DNA from: an uncultured Saprospiraceae bacterium | Lineage (GTDB): Bacteria; Bacteroidota; Bacteroidia; Chitinophagales; Saprospiraceae | Direction: 5' to 3' | NCBI GenBank assembly: GCA_938028705.1 | Contig: CALIZI010000439.1 | Location: forward strand, 1-34,754 | DNA length: 34,754 bases | Shown: in pieces, positions 8,414 through 16,005 of the stretch | Numbering within the stretch: the stretch's first letter is position 1 | Layout: each line of letters begins with the position of its first letter | Made by a program: the position numbers and the translations under genes | The notes under the pieces: generated by a model | Told to the model about the DNA's origin: nothing | The model's input: the letters and a program-made list of their open reading frames with translations, nothing else | Databases searched by the model: none

Positions 8414-9421
8414 GGTCATCAATTGTCTTATATCTTCCACAAACCGATCTTTATCATCCACATAAACGGCAATGGATGTATATCTCTTTTGAAGTCCATA
8501 AATTTTATATAATATATTTTTATTGTGTAAATGTATGATAATATTGTGATTATCCAAATTGCCCAATGGTGAAAACTGAATAATACTTTTATCGGCAGGC
8601 AACATTTTAGTAGATTGCTCAATGTCTTTTATGTCGTTGATGTCAATGCTTGTACGATTAAAAATACCATAAATCAGGTGCAATTTGCGTTCATGTACGT
8701 CTATGTGTATAGGGCGTTTGGGCAAGGAACGGGCGAGCGCAAAGAACTGAATTGCAGTATATATACTCAAAGCCATCAGTATCCAAGCGAAGGTTTCATT
8801 CCAAGTCATCAAAAGGAGATGTACTACGAATGTCTCAAATAAAATCAGGAAAATGACCACATAAAGGAGGACAATAATCGTATTTTTTTCGGAATAACTG
8901 TACTCATTTTTCTGTAAAGGTCTCTTTTTCCATGCAAAAAAAGCATAATACATCACACTTATTTCGGTAGCGAATAATGTAGCAATTCTTTTGGGTAAAG
9001 CGGCTTTGCAAGCCATAGATATAGCAGTGTAAAAATCAGGTGTGGCATTTTTTTGATGCTTGAATTGCTGTATGATTTTTCTGGTACTTAGTGCGAGATA
9101 GCCCAAGATAGCAAACTCGGCAATCGGTAATCCGTAAGTCTTAATCGCACTTAATAGCGACTGATGTTCTTGCGGAATAAGAAAACTTGCTATAATCAGG
9201 CAAACGATAAATACCGAGATAATGGATATTTTTGGAATGTTTCTTTTTCTAATAATTAAAAAATAGATAAACGGAATTGTCACCAGTAAATCTAAGGTAA
9301 CACCGTAGGAAAGTTGCTCAGGTTGGAGCGCAAACCACGGGGAATTGACTAAGGCTACCAGAAAAAGTAAAATGAGTATCGGCAAGCCGAAAATCAGATG
9401 ATTACTAATTGTTTTAGTCAT
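8411..9421 (-). CDS. Multi-pass membrane protein with C-terminal cytosolic domain, unknown function
   Basis: A 336-residue protein with about seven hydrophobic segments in the first 235 residues. A soluble C-terminal part of about 100 residues (from HIDVHERKLHLIYG) alternates short beta strands and resembles a small PH-like fold; that resemblance is only an impression. I do not recognise the family. The middle (ALPKRIATLFATEISVMYYA) is amphipathic and may be a conserved re-entrant region. The stop codon TAA uses the TA target site of the adjacent MITE. Removing the element would keep the same stop and place the esterase start 23 nt downstream, so the two genes were probably a tight operon. 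On the minus strand a TATCTTTA box at 9455-9462 could be its -7 promoter element. Confidence 0.75.
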   Translation of the reverse strand: MTKTISNHLIFGLPILILLFLVALVNSPWFALQPEQLSYGVTLDLLVTIPFIYFLIIRKRNIPKISIISVFIVCLIIASFLIPQEHQSLLSAIKTYGLPIAEFAILGYLALSTRKIIQQFKHQKNATPDFYTAISMACKAALPKRIATLFATEISVMYYAFFAWKKRPLQKNEYSYSEKNTIIVLLYVVIFLILFETFVVHLLLMTWNETFAWILMALSIYTAIQFFALARSLPKRPIHIDVHERKLHLIYGIFNRTSIDINDIKDIEQSTKMLPADKSIIQFSPLGNLDNHNIIIHLHNKNILYKIYGLQKRYTSIAVYVDDKDRFVEDIRQLMT

Positions 9422-9493
9422 TTTTTAATCGTTTTATGATCTGTGTATTTTTCTTAAAGATACATAAAAAAATGGTTTTTTGCTTAATTATTG

Positions 9494-9501
9494 TACCTTT
9501 A
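9494..9501 (+). promoter_or_regulatory. Possible -7 box (TACCTTTA) of the decarboxylase gene
   Basis: TTGTACCTTTA closely matches the usual Bacteroidota -7 motif TAnnTTTG. It would place transcription start near 9508. No convincing -33 TTG at 19-21 bp is seen. Its position speaks against a translation start at 9480. Confidence 0.4.
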
Positions 9502-9533
9502 AATATGTTTTTAAAAGTATGTATAAATTGAAT

Positions 9534-10943
9534 ATGAAACAGATATACGACAGTCAAGCCTTCCGAAAATCCGGTCACGAACTCATCGACTTACTTGCCG
9601 ACCATCTTGCTGCTGCACAGCAGGGTAAGATTCCCGTTTTGCCTTGGGAAACACCGGATAATCAATTTGCTTTTTGGGAAAAATATGACTTGGAAGATAG
9701 TGAGGTCAACACACTTTTCAAAGATATTATAGAGCGTTCGATTGCCTTAAATCATCCGCGATATGCCGGACATCAAATCTCTCCCGTTGCGCCTGTCGCA
9801 GCATTAGCGGCTCTGGTAGCGGCATTTATGAATAACGGTATGGGCGTATATGAAATGGGACCCGCTTCGACGGCTATCGAAAAGGTCGTGATAAAATTCT
9901 TCGCAGAGGCGATTGGTTACGAGGCTGTTGCAGATGGTTTTCTCACTTCGGGCGGTACGCTTGCCAACCTGACCGCACTGCTCGCCGCACGTAGCGTACA
10001 CGCACATACAGACGTATGGCAGGCAGGACATGCAGGACAAAAATTGGCGATAATGGTATCAGCAGAAGCGCATTATTGTGTGGATAGAGCGGCGCGAATC
10101 ATGGGATTTGGAGAGGAAGGTATTTTGAAAATCGAAACCAATGACCGTTTTCAAATGCAAACTGAACTGCTTGATAATCAACTTGAAAAAGCAAAAGAAA
10201 ATGGCTTTCAAGTCATCGCCATCGTAGCTAGTGCATGTACAACTTCGACGGGTAGCTACGATGATTTGGATGCCATTGCAGACTTTGCCGAAAGACACGA
10301 GGTTTGGTTTCATGTGGATGGAGCGCATGGCGGAGCGGCTATTTTTTCCGAAAAATACAAGTCACTCCTACGCGGCATACATCGGGCAAATTCGGTAGTG
10401 ATTGATTGTCATAAAATGCTGATGACACCCGCAATTATGACGGCTTTGATTTTCAAAAATTCGCAGAATGCCTACAAGACCTTCAATCAGAAAGCACAAT
10501 ATTTGTGGAAAGAAGCAGCCGACGAAGAATGGTATAATCTCGCCAAACGCACCTTTGAATGTACTAAAGAAATGATGAGTATTAAATTTTTCTGTATGAT
10601 GCAGCTCTATGGTAAACAAGGTTTTGCAAGGTATGTAGAAACGCTTTACGATTTGGGAAAAACATTTGCGAAGCTGATAAAAGAAAGACCACAGTTGGAG
10701 TTGGCAACCGAGCCGGCATCTAATATCGTCTGTTTTCGTGTTTATCATCCCGAATTAGACCTCAATGAAAACAATCGTATCAACAGCCACATTCGTCAAA
10801 CGATTATCGAAAGTGGCGAGTTTTATATTGTGCAAACCACTTTACGTAATACCGTTTATCTGCGAACAACTTTAATGAATCCTTTTACGACGGAAAGTGA
10901 TTTGGAAGCATTATTATCAATGATTAACCGGGTAGAAATGTAA
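9534..10943 (+). CDS. PLP-dependent group II amino acid decarboxylase
   Basis: A 469-residue enzyme of the aromatic-L-amino-acid/diaminobutyrate/glutamate decarboxylase superfamily (fold type I). Visible motifs are HPRYAGHQ (about 74-81), FLTSGGTLANLTAL (136-149, phosphate binding), SAEAHYCVDRAARIMG (His180, stacks on the PLP ring), FHVDGAHGGAA (Asp262, contacts the pyridine nitrogen) and DCHKMLMTP with the Schiff-base lysine Lys294. The length is normal for the family. I chose the ATG at 9534 because earlier in-frame ATGs (9480, 9519) add only an unconserved Lys/Tyr-rich stretch, and 9480 lies upstream of the likely transcription start. The gene stands alone, divergent from the membrane-protein gene. 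The substrate cannot be told from sequence; polyamine or diamine synthesis and aromatic amine formation are both possible. Confidence 0.85.
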   Translation: MKQIYDSQAFRKSGHELIDLLADHLAAAQQGKIPVLPWETPDNQFAFWEKYDLEDSEVNTLFKDIIERSIALNHPRYAGHQISPVAPVAALAALVAAFMNNGMGVYEMGPASTAIEKVVIKFFAEAIGYEAVADGFLTSGGTLANLTALLAARSVHAHTDVWQAGHAGQKLAIMVSAEAHYCVDRAARIMGFGEEGILKIETNDRFQMQTELLDNQLEKAKENGFQVIAIVASACTTSTGSYDDLDAIADFAERHEVWFHVDGAHGGAAIFSEKYKSLLRGIHRANSVVIDCHKMLMTPAIMTALIFKNSQNAYKTFNQKAQYLWKEAADEEWYNLAKRTFECTKEMMSIKFFCMMQLYGKQGFARYVETLYDLGKTFAKLIKERPQLELATEPASNIVCFRVYHPELDLNENNRINSHIRQTIIESGEFYIVQTTLRNTVYLRTTLMNPFTTESDLEALLSMINRVEM

Positions 10944-11040
10944 AGATGTCAATTTTTCACGCTAATCCTGACCATGCTGAACACCCCGATTTTCCTTTAA
11001 TTTGAAGTATAGCAATAAAACAGCAATCCCAATCATGACC

Positions 11041-11322
11041 CTAATCTCCACCAAAGGGAGTTCCAAAAATACCCACTGCCAGCTCTGCCCATACAAGGAG
11101 AAATATCACCAAAAGAAGTACATAAAGCATGATGTGATATTCAGATGTATTGACTTTTCTGACAATCATATCAAGCGCAAATCCGGCACCAAATAACAAT
11201 AAACCCGCTACTACAAAATCACCTAAAGTCCAATTCACTTCATCGGTGAATTGCATCGCTATTAATGGTATCAGCAATATAAGAGCAACTGCAAATACAA
11301 TCCTCAACAGTCTTTTACGCAT
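11041..11322 (-). CDS. Small conserved three-helix membrane protein
   Basis: A 93-residue protein with three hydrophobic segments (about 6-23, 33-50 and 63-83). The stretches MQFTDEVNWTLGDFVVAGL and LVWAELAVGIFGTPFGGD look like a small uncharacterised inner-membrane family that I recall from Bacteroidota and other phyla, usually ending in IFGTPFAG. No function is known to me. It is convergent with the decarboxylase (98-bp gap). The 287 bp upstream (11323-11609) are extremely AT-rich, without another gene. A 24-codon frame right after the stop (MIGIAVLLLYFKLKENRG...) is hydrophobic at its start, but I have no basis to call it a gene. Confidence 0.7.
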   Translation of the reverse strand: MRKRLLRIVFAVALILLIPLIAMQFTDEVNWTLGDFVVAGLLLFGAGFALDMIVRKVNTSEYHIMLYVLLLVIFLLVWAELAVGIFGTPFGGD

Positions 11323-11609
11323 AATCTTTTTTTGTTTTTATTAGAATTTGAAGTCATGTCATTGAGCTATTTTTAAAACATTATTTTATTTAAAATGTAT
11401 AACTTAAATAATTTAAAAAAATATATTTAAAATTTCATTCAGTAAATTTTTAAAACATAAAAATTGTTTTTTATCGAATATTATACTTTTTTATTTTCAA
11501 TAATATTTTTAATAAAAAATTTTAAAATAAAATAAATTATATATTTTTATTTCATTAAAATAATAAAAATACTTCTTAACTTAAATTGTTATTTGGAATT
11601 TCCATCAAG

Positions 11610-13052
11610 CTATTTTTCAAAAAAATCATTGAAATAAATCAGTTGATATTCAATGGCATTTGCCCAATATTCCCAATCGTGACCGCCCGGTCTTTCGATG
11701 TAAACGTGAGGGATGTTTCGCTTTGTTAATTTTTGATGAAATTTTTGATTGACTTTAAAGAAGAAATCGTCGTAACCACAATCGAAGATGATATTCATGT
11801 CATCTTTCAATAAGTGAAGCATATTAGTGACAGTATTTGTTGTCCAATTTTTCTTATTTTTATTGTATTTCCCAAGTCGCTTCGGGATGTCCCAATCATT
11901 CGTAAAAGGTCGAATATCGACTGCACCACTCATGCTGCCTGCCGCCCCCCAAATATCCTGATGCCGGAAGGCAAGGTACAAAGCACCATGACCGCCCATG
12001 CTCAAACCTGTGATAGCACGACCATTTTTCCCCGCAATAGTATTATAATTTTTATCAATAGCTTCAATCAATTCTTTGGACATATAGGCTTCATATTTCA
12101 TATCAGCATCAACAGGGCTATCAAAATACCAGCTATTATACCCACCGTCGGGGCAGACAATAATCATATCAAATTGATGGGCAAATTCTTTTATCGCAGG
12201 CACTTTTGATGTCCAGTCCGTATGGTCTCCATAGGCTCCATGCAGCAAATATAGTACAGGTTTTTGTTCATTTTGAGCGTCGTAATTTTCAGGTGTAATT
12301 ATTACATTTGAAATATTTTTATTCATAGATTGACTGAAAATCATTAGAGTATCCACCTGCACAGTTGTGGTTGTCTTGGCTAAAGCCTTTGCTATTCCGG
12401 CTTCTACAAGCGGTTCCATAATCGAATATCCGAGTGCATTCGGGTGTACGCCGTCCTCGCCCAAGCCTTCTTTTAAGCCATTTAAGTCATTTGCCGTTGC
12501 ACTGAAATAATCAACATAAACAATGTCGTGTTTTTTGCTGTATGCGCTCAACTTTTTATTCAATTGTACGACTTGTTCGGCAGGTTCTATTTCGGGTGAC
12601 CATGGAAATTTGTAGGCAGGCATCACCGAACACAGTACCACTTTTATATCATGGACTTTCGCCAATTCCATCATTGAAATAATGTTGGTGGCAATCATGT
12701 CGATAGTGGCAGGACCTGTATTGCCGGCAATGTCATTGATACCTGCCATAATGACCACCACCGACGGCTCTAAATCAATCACATCTTGCTTGAAACGCAG
12801 CAACATCTGCGGGGTGGTTTGTCCACTAATGGCTCTGTTGACATAATGCGGTTTTCCCTCGAAAAACGCTGCCCGCCAATGTTCGGTAATCGAATTGCCC
12901 ATAAATACAATCCGATGCTTCCCGGATTCAAGTGGCGATAATTCAGCATTTTCTTTTTGATAACGCTCTAAGTTGGGCCAATCTTGAGCATAAGAAAATT
13001 GACCGATAAAAAATGCAAATAAAAGGGTGAGAATAAATTGAATATTTTTCAT
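11610..13052 (-). CDS. Exported double esterase: SGNH/GDSL hydrolase fused to alpha/beta esterase
   Basis: A 480-residue protein with a signal peptide (cut after SYAQ, residue 23) and two complete hydrolase domains. Domain 1 (about 30-225) is SGNH/GDSL-type: block I GNSIT (Ser54), block II SGQTT, block III AGIND (Asn106) and block V DGVHPN (Asp200, His203). Domain 2 (about 235-480) is a putative-esterase (carbohydrate-esterase-1-like) alpha/beta hydrolase: LLHGAYGDHTDW, nucleophile elbow GLSMGGHGA (Ser351), acid likely in DCGYDD and HDWEYW (His458). Both triads are intact. Such fusions suggest deacylation of complex polysaccharides, for instance removal of acetyl groups by one domain and feruloyl or other esters by the other; the actual substrate is inference. 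Located in periplasm, outer membrane or outside; no T9SS domain is seen. Upstream is a repeat-filled gap. Confidence 0.88.
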   Translation of the reverse strand: MKNIQFILTLLFAFFIGQFSYAQDWPNLERYQKENAELSPLESGKHRIVFMGNSITEHWRAAFFEGKPHYVNRAISGQTTPQMLLRFKQDVIDLEPSVVVIMAGINDIAGNTGPATIDMIATNIISMMELAKVHDIKVVLCSVMPAYKFPWSPEIEPAEQVVQLNKKLSAYSKKHDIVYVDYFSATANDLNGLKEGLGEDGVHPNALGYSIMEPLVEAGIAKALAKTTTTVQVDTLMIFSQSMNKNISNVIITPENYDAQNEQKPVLYLLHGAYGDHTDWTSKVPAIKEFAHQFDMIIVCPDGGYNSWYFDSPVDADMKYEAYMSKELIEAIDKNYNTIAGKNGRAITGLSMGGHGALYLAFRHQDIWGAAGSMSGAVDIRPFTNDWDIPKRLGKYNKNKKNWTTNTVTNMLHLLKDDMNIIFDCGYDDFFFKVNQKFHQKLTKRNIPHVYIERPGGHDWEYWANAIEYQLIYFNDFFEK

Positions 13053-13137
13053 AGTGTGAATTTATCTTAAAATTAAAAAAAAATTATAGGTAAATCATTT
13101 TCAATATGAAAAATATTATTAAAAAAGAAATGACGTA

Positions 13138-13351
13138 AGTAGTTGGACAAAAATAAACTAACAACATTTTGAACCACTAAGTACACGAAAAACACTAAAT
13201 CGAACTAACGAAAAAGAACACAAAGCACTCATAATCAATATACTATAAAATAAATTAGTGACCTCTGCAGCCTGCCCCGTTGAAGAACGGGGTTAATTCG
13301 ACCTTCGTGTTTTTTGTGTACTTAGTGGTTCAATATTTTTGTCGCACTACT
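13138..13351. repeat. Long inverted-repeat element with AACCACTAAGTACAC arms
   Basis: Inner arms 13171-13195 and 13307-13331 are 25 bp each with one mismatch (GAACCACTAAGTACAC...). Outer arms 13138-13156 and 13333-13351 (AGTAGTTGGACAAAAAT-like) extend the pairing with a small offset. Between them lies a perfect small hairpin, CCCCGTT-GAAG-AACGGGG, at 13275-13292. A related fragment is at about 5010. This fills the 311-bp gap between the phytase and the double esterase; no gene is seen. Confidence 0.75.
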
Positions 13352-13363
13352 TATCAACTTAAA

Positions 13364-14596
13364 TCATTCCAAAAATTTCACGACTTCGCCCAAATCCACC
13401 AATTTAAAATTCTGCGCTTTTTTCTTTTTTCCATCAAAATTAAATCCGTCTTGTACCACCAATAAGCCATTAGGGAAAGCCCCGCCAAAGTGAGTTTGCA
13501 TGATTTCCAAGCCATCCGTTTCTTGTACGCCGTCTATTTTACCATCTTTAATAAAAAAAGAATTTACATATTTTTTATTTTTAATATCAAAAATAGCGTA
13601 AGAGAAATTTCCCTGACTCGAAGCCACCAGATAATGCGGCGGCAGGAGTGCCAAACCTTCAATATCATGTCTGATTTTTTTGTTGGCATGGGTGCTGCCG
13701 GAGAGTAATTGTCCTTTGGTGCTTGCATCAGGTTTGGCAGAGAAAATGTGGATGCCAGTCTGTTCCTCGCCTACGTAGAGCGTGTGCGTAGCATCATCTG
13801 CCACCATGCCTTCTACTTGTGTGGCAAGTTTCAGTTTGCGTTCTTCTTTGGAAGCGAGTTTGCCTTCGTTGACATCAATGGAAATCTGATGAACAAAACC
13901 AAGTTTGTTGTTGACAAAAGCGTGAAGTGCCTGATTTTCAGTCTTATACAAACAAAAACCGTAAGGGCTAAAAGTATTTAAACTCACTTTATAATCCGGT
14001 GTTTCATTGATTTTTCCATTTTCATCAATCACAAAAATAACAATAGAATTGTCGGTACGACAGCTTCCTGCCAAGACATCCACCTCGCGGTCTCCCAAGC
14101 GTACCGTCTTTCTGACATCTATATTATTGACTCTACCGCAAGGAATATATTGCAACTGTTTGCCGGCAAGATTGTAGCTGTGAATACCATGTCTTTTATT
14201 GGAGCCGAAGATGACACTTTTTTCCGGTGCATTGGCATTATACCAAATCGCGGGGTCGTCGGCAGCATCCACATCCGGGGTGAGTGATTTGACGGGTTCG
14301 GTCTCTACGCTTGCGGTTAGTGAATCCAAAACTCCGGCTTGAGAAATAGTCGCATTATTATACTCCTGCTCATCGTCTCTGGCTTCGGTATTGCGTACAA
14401 ATTTGACTTTATCTTTGGCGGGTGTGTCGGTAGATTCGGGTTTTGGGGTTTCAGTAATGTTTGGTGTGGTCTCTGAATCAGTCGTGTGGACTTTTTTTGT
14501 TTGATTACATGAAAAAAGAAGAATATGTATAAAAAAAATCAAACAAAAAACAGGAAAAGTGGTGCTTTTCCTGTTTAAAATATATTTATCATTCAT
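13364..14596 (-). CDS. Beta-propeller phytase (3-phytase) lipoprotein
   Basis: A 410-residue protein with a lipoprotein signal (IFFIHILLFSC, lipid Cys in the LFSC box), a Thr/Pro/Glu-rich linker and then a beta-propeller phytase domain (about residues 95-410). Recognised blocks are DVDAADDPAIWYN, GRVNNIDVR, QVEGMVADDATHTLYVGEE, HDIEGLALL, SSQGNFSYA, TDGLEIM and LLVVQDGFN. The acidic residues in these blocks form the calcium and phosphate sites of known enzymes. It is predicted to release phosphate from phytate at the cell envelope, a phosphorus-scavenging role. An ATG nine codons upstream (14623) is possible but encodes only MNIKINYIN from very AT-rich DNA, so I prefer 14596. It is separated from the double esterase by the hairpin element at 13138-13351. 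Confidence 0.85.
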   Translation of the reverse strand: MNDKYILNRKSTTFPVFCLIFFIHILLFSCNQTKKVHTTDSETTPNITETPKPESTDTPAKDKVKFVRNTEARDDEQEYNNATISQAGVLDSLTASVETEPVKSLTPDVDAADDPAIWYNANAPEKSVIFGSNKRHGIHSYNLAGKQLQYIPCGRVNNIDVRKTVRLGDREVDVLAGSCRTDNSIVIFVIDENGKINETPDYKVSLNTFSPYGFCLYKTENQALHAFVNNKLGFVHQISIDVNEGKLASKEERKLKLATQVEGMVADDATHTLYVGEEQTGIHIFSAKPDASTKGQLLSGSTHANKKIRHDIEGLALLPPHYLVASSQGNFSYAIFDIKNKKYVNSFFIKDGKIDGVQETDGLEIMQTHFGGAFPNGLLVVQDGFNFDGKKKKAQNFKLVDLGEVVKFLE

Positions 14597-14859
14597 ATTT
14601 ATATAATTAATTTTTATATTCATAGTGATAATGAAAAATTTGCGCTGTAAAATACACTAAAAATTTCCAAATAACAAATTCCAAATTCCCAAAAATAAGC
14701 TCTAAAGTTTTTGTTATTTGGTGCTTGGAATTGAGTGATTTTAAATTGATGAATTTAAACACTTTATATCACTCAAATATGATGATAGTATTAATTCTGT
14801 ATTAAGGGAATCAAGGCGGAACAAATTTTTAATCTGCCCCGTACCGACGACTTTAGCCA

Positions 14860-15134
14860 ACCTGTGTGATTAAAATAAGTTGAGACTTGCAAATCGACTT
14901 TTTGCGATAAAGGTACGTTAGTACCGACCCTGTTTGTAGCAAAATAATCCCCAAAATCTCCTAAGCTCCGTAGGAGCGGCACTGTTTGTACATTTAACGG
15001 TGTCGGTGCTACGCACCTTGATAGGTTTTGCTTGGGTTTTTGCTACAAACGGGGGCGTCCCGATAGCTATCGGGAAACGCATCTTGAACGACATAAAGCG
15101 AAATTTCATCGCTTACTATTTTAATCGCACAGGT
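14860..15134. repeat. Composite palindromic element A (275 bp)
   Basis: Outer arms 14860-14877 and 15117-15134 (ACCTGTGTGATTAAAATA and its complement, one mismatch) enclose a perfect 13-bp inverted pair GTTTGTAGCAAAA (14932-14944 and 15038-15050). Inside are three more palindromes: GCTCC-GTA-GGAGC (14965-14977), GGTGC-TAC-GCACC (15005-15017) and TCCCGATAGCTATCGGGA (15058-15075). It looks like nested insertion of several palindromic repeat families. Confidence 0.75.
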
Positions 15135-15203
15135 CGACAGAAGTTACCTGTACGAGTTTGCTGTCAGTCTCTTTAGCTGCCTATGTAAGATGCAGATAAA
15201 ACA

Positions 15204-15422
15204 TATCTTGACAATGTCATGGTTTAGAAATAAAAATATGTTTGTATTTAACATAGGATATTTTTTCCGAATTTGGGCTAAAACTCGTCTGACATTTTCA
15301 AAATTTACCGATGATGTCATATTTTTCTAGCAATGTTTAAATGTCAGACGAGTTTTAGCCCAAATTCAAGAGTAAAATGCCAGCTATATTAAATAAAAAT
15401 CGAACATGATATTGTCAAGATA
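15204..15422. repeat. Nested palindromic element B (219 bp)
   Basis: Outer arms 15204-15221 and 15405-15422 (TATCTTGACAATGTCATG and its complement, one mismatch). The inner arms, 15269-15295 and 15341-15367, are a perfect 27-bp inverted repeat that includes TCGTCTGACAT and TTTTAGCCCAA. The inner unit shares TCGTCTGACA and TTTTAGCCCAA with the MITE-like elements at 8245 and 30740, so it may be a relative inserted into another palindrome. Confidence 0.75.
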
Positions 15423-15566
15423 TACTATTTATAAAATATTTTTTTTATATTAAAAAATGCTTTAGCCCGGCATCCTAGCGTAATACTTCCAGCCTGCGTT
15501 GCGTTTGTACGATATGAGGTCAGTACCTTATCGCTTTCATGTACCCATATTCGTTTTTCACTCTCT

Positions 15567-15582
15567 GCCGATAGCTATCGGC
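15567..15582. repeat. GCCGATAGCTATCGGC palindrome
   Basis: Perfect 16-bp palindrome with the core CCGATAGCTATCGG, shared with 15058-15075. Variants with a GATAGTTATC core lie at 28254-28271 and 6326-6344. Seen only between genes. Confidence 0.7.
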
Positions 15583-15800
15583 ATAAATATGCGGATAGTT
15601 GAAGGTCGCGCCTAATGTATAAATCCCATTTAAAGTTGAGTTTGAGGTTGCTCATATTTTTATCAAAAAATTAACACTCACCTGTTTTGTCATCACTATT
15701 TGTACAAAGGTCATTTATTAGACATTTATTTTAAAAAAAACGTTGTAAAATGATTTTATTTTGATTAAAAATTATCTGATCCGATGGCAAAATTTGACGG

Positions 15801-15831
15801 TTGTTAAAAACCTTCTAAAGTCGTATATTTG
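15801..15831 (+). promoter_or_regulatory. Promoter of aconitase gene (Bacteroidota type)
   Basis: -33 TTG at 15801-15803, a 20-bp spacer and -7 TATATTTG at 15824-15831, a full match to TAnnTTTG. Transcription would start near 15838, giving a leader of about 168 nt that contains the inverted word repeat at 15845-15983. Confidence 0.65.
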
Positions 15832-15844
15832 CGACCCGTAAATG

Positions 15845-15983
15845 GAGTTACGAGTAGCGAGTAACGAGTAACGAGTGAGACGAGTAATGAGTGACGAGTA
15901 ATAAGTAAAGAGTAGAAAATACTCACTACTTATTACTTGTAACTCTCAAAACTCGCTACTCGCTACTCATAACTCGTAACTCG
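15845..15983. repeat. GAGTAACGAGT word-repeat hairpin in the aconitase leader
   Basis: The left arm (15845-15915) is a run of variants of GAGTAACGAGTAGCGAGT. The right arm (15921-15983) is its complement (ACTCGCTACTCATAACTCG). The loop is only a few bases, so the mRNA leader can form a hairpin of about 60 bp with mismatches, ending 22 nt before the ATG. The same word family occurs in the carB leader at 24272-24312. Confidence 0.8.
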
Positions 15984-16005
15984 AGAACTCACAACTAATA
16001 CAAAT

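Larger units (their letters stand above)
14597..16005. other. 1.4-kb gene-free region of nested palindromes
   Basis: No credible gene is visible on either strand. From left to right there is an AATTCCAAATAACAAATTCC inverted word repeat (14662-14732), one GTACCGACGACTTTAGCC copy (14841), two nested palindromic elements (14860-15134, 15204-15422), a GCCGATAGCTATCGGC palindrome (15567-15582), then plain AT-rich DNA, the aconitase promoter and its repeat-bearing leader. Confidence 0.7.

Noticed and set aside
8411-9421. Exosortase partner for the EpsI-like protein
   Set aside because: The protein is multi-pass, but I could not find the Cys-Arg-His arrangement of exosortases, and it has a long soluble C-terminal part that exosortases usually lack.
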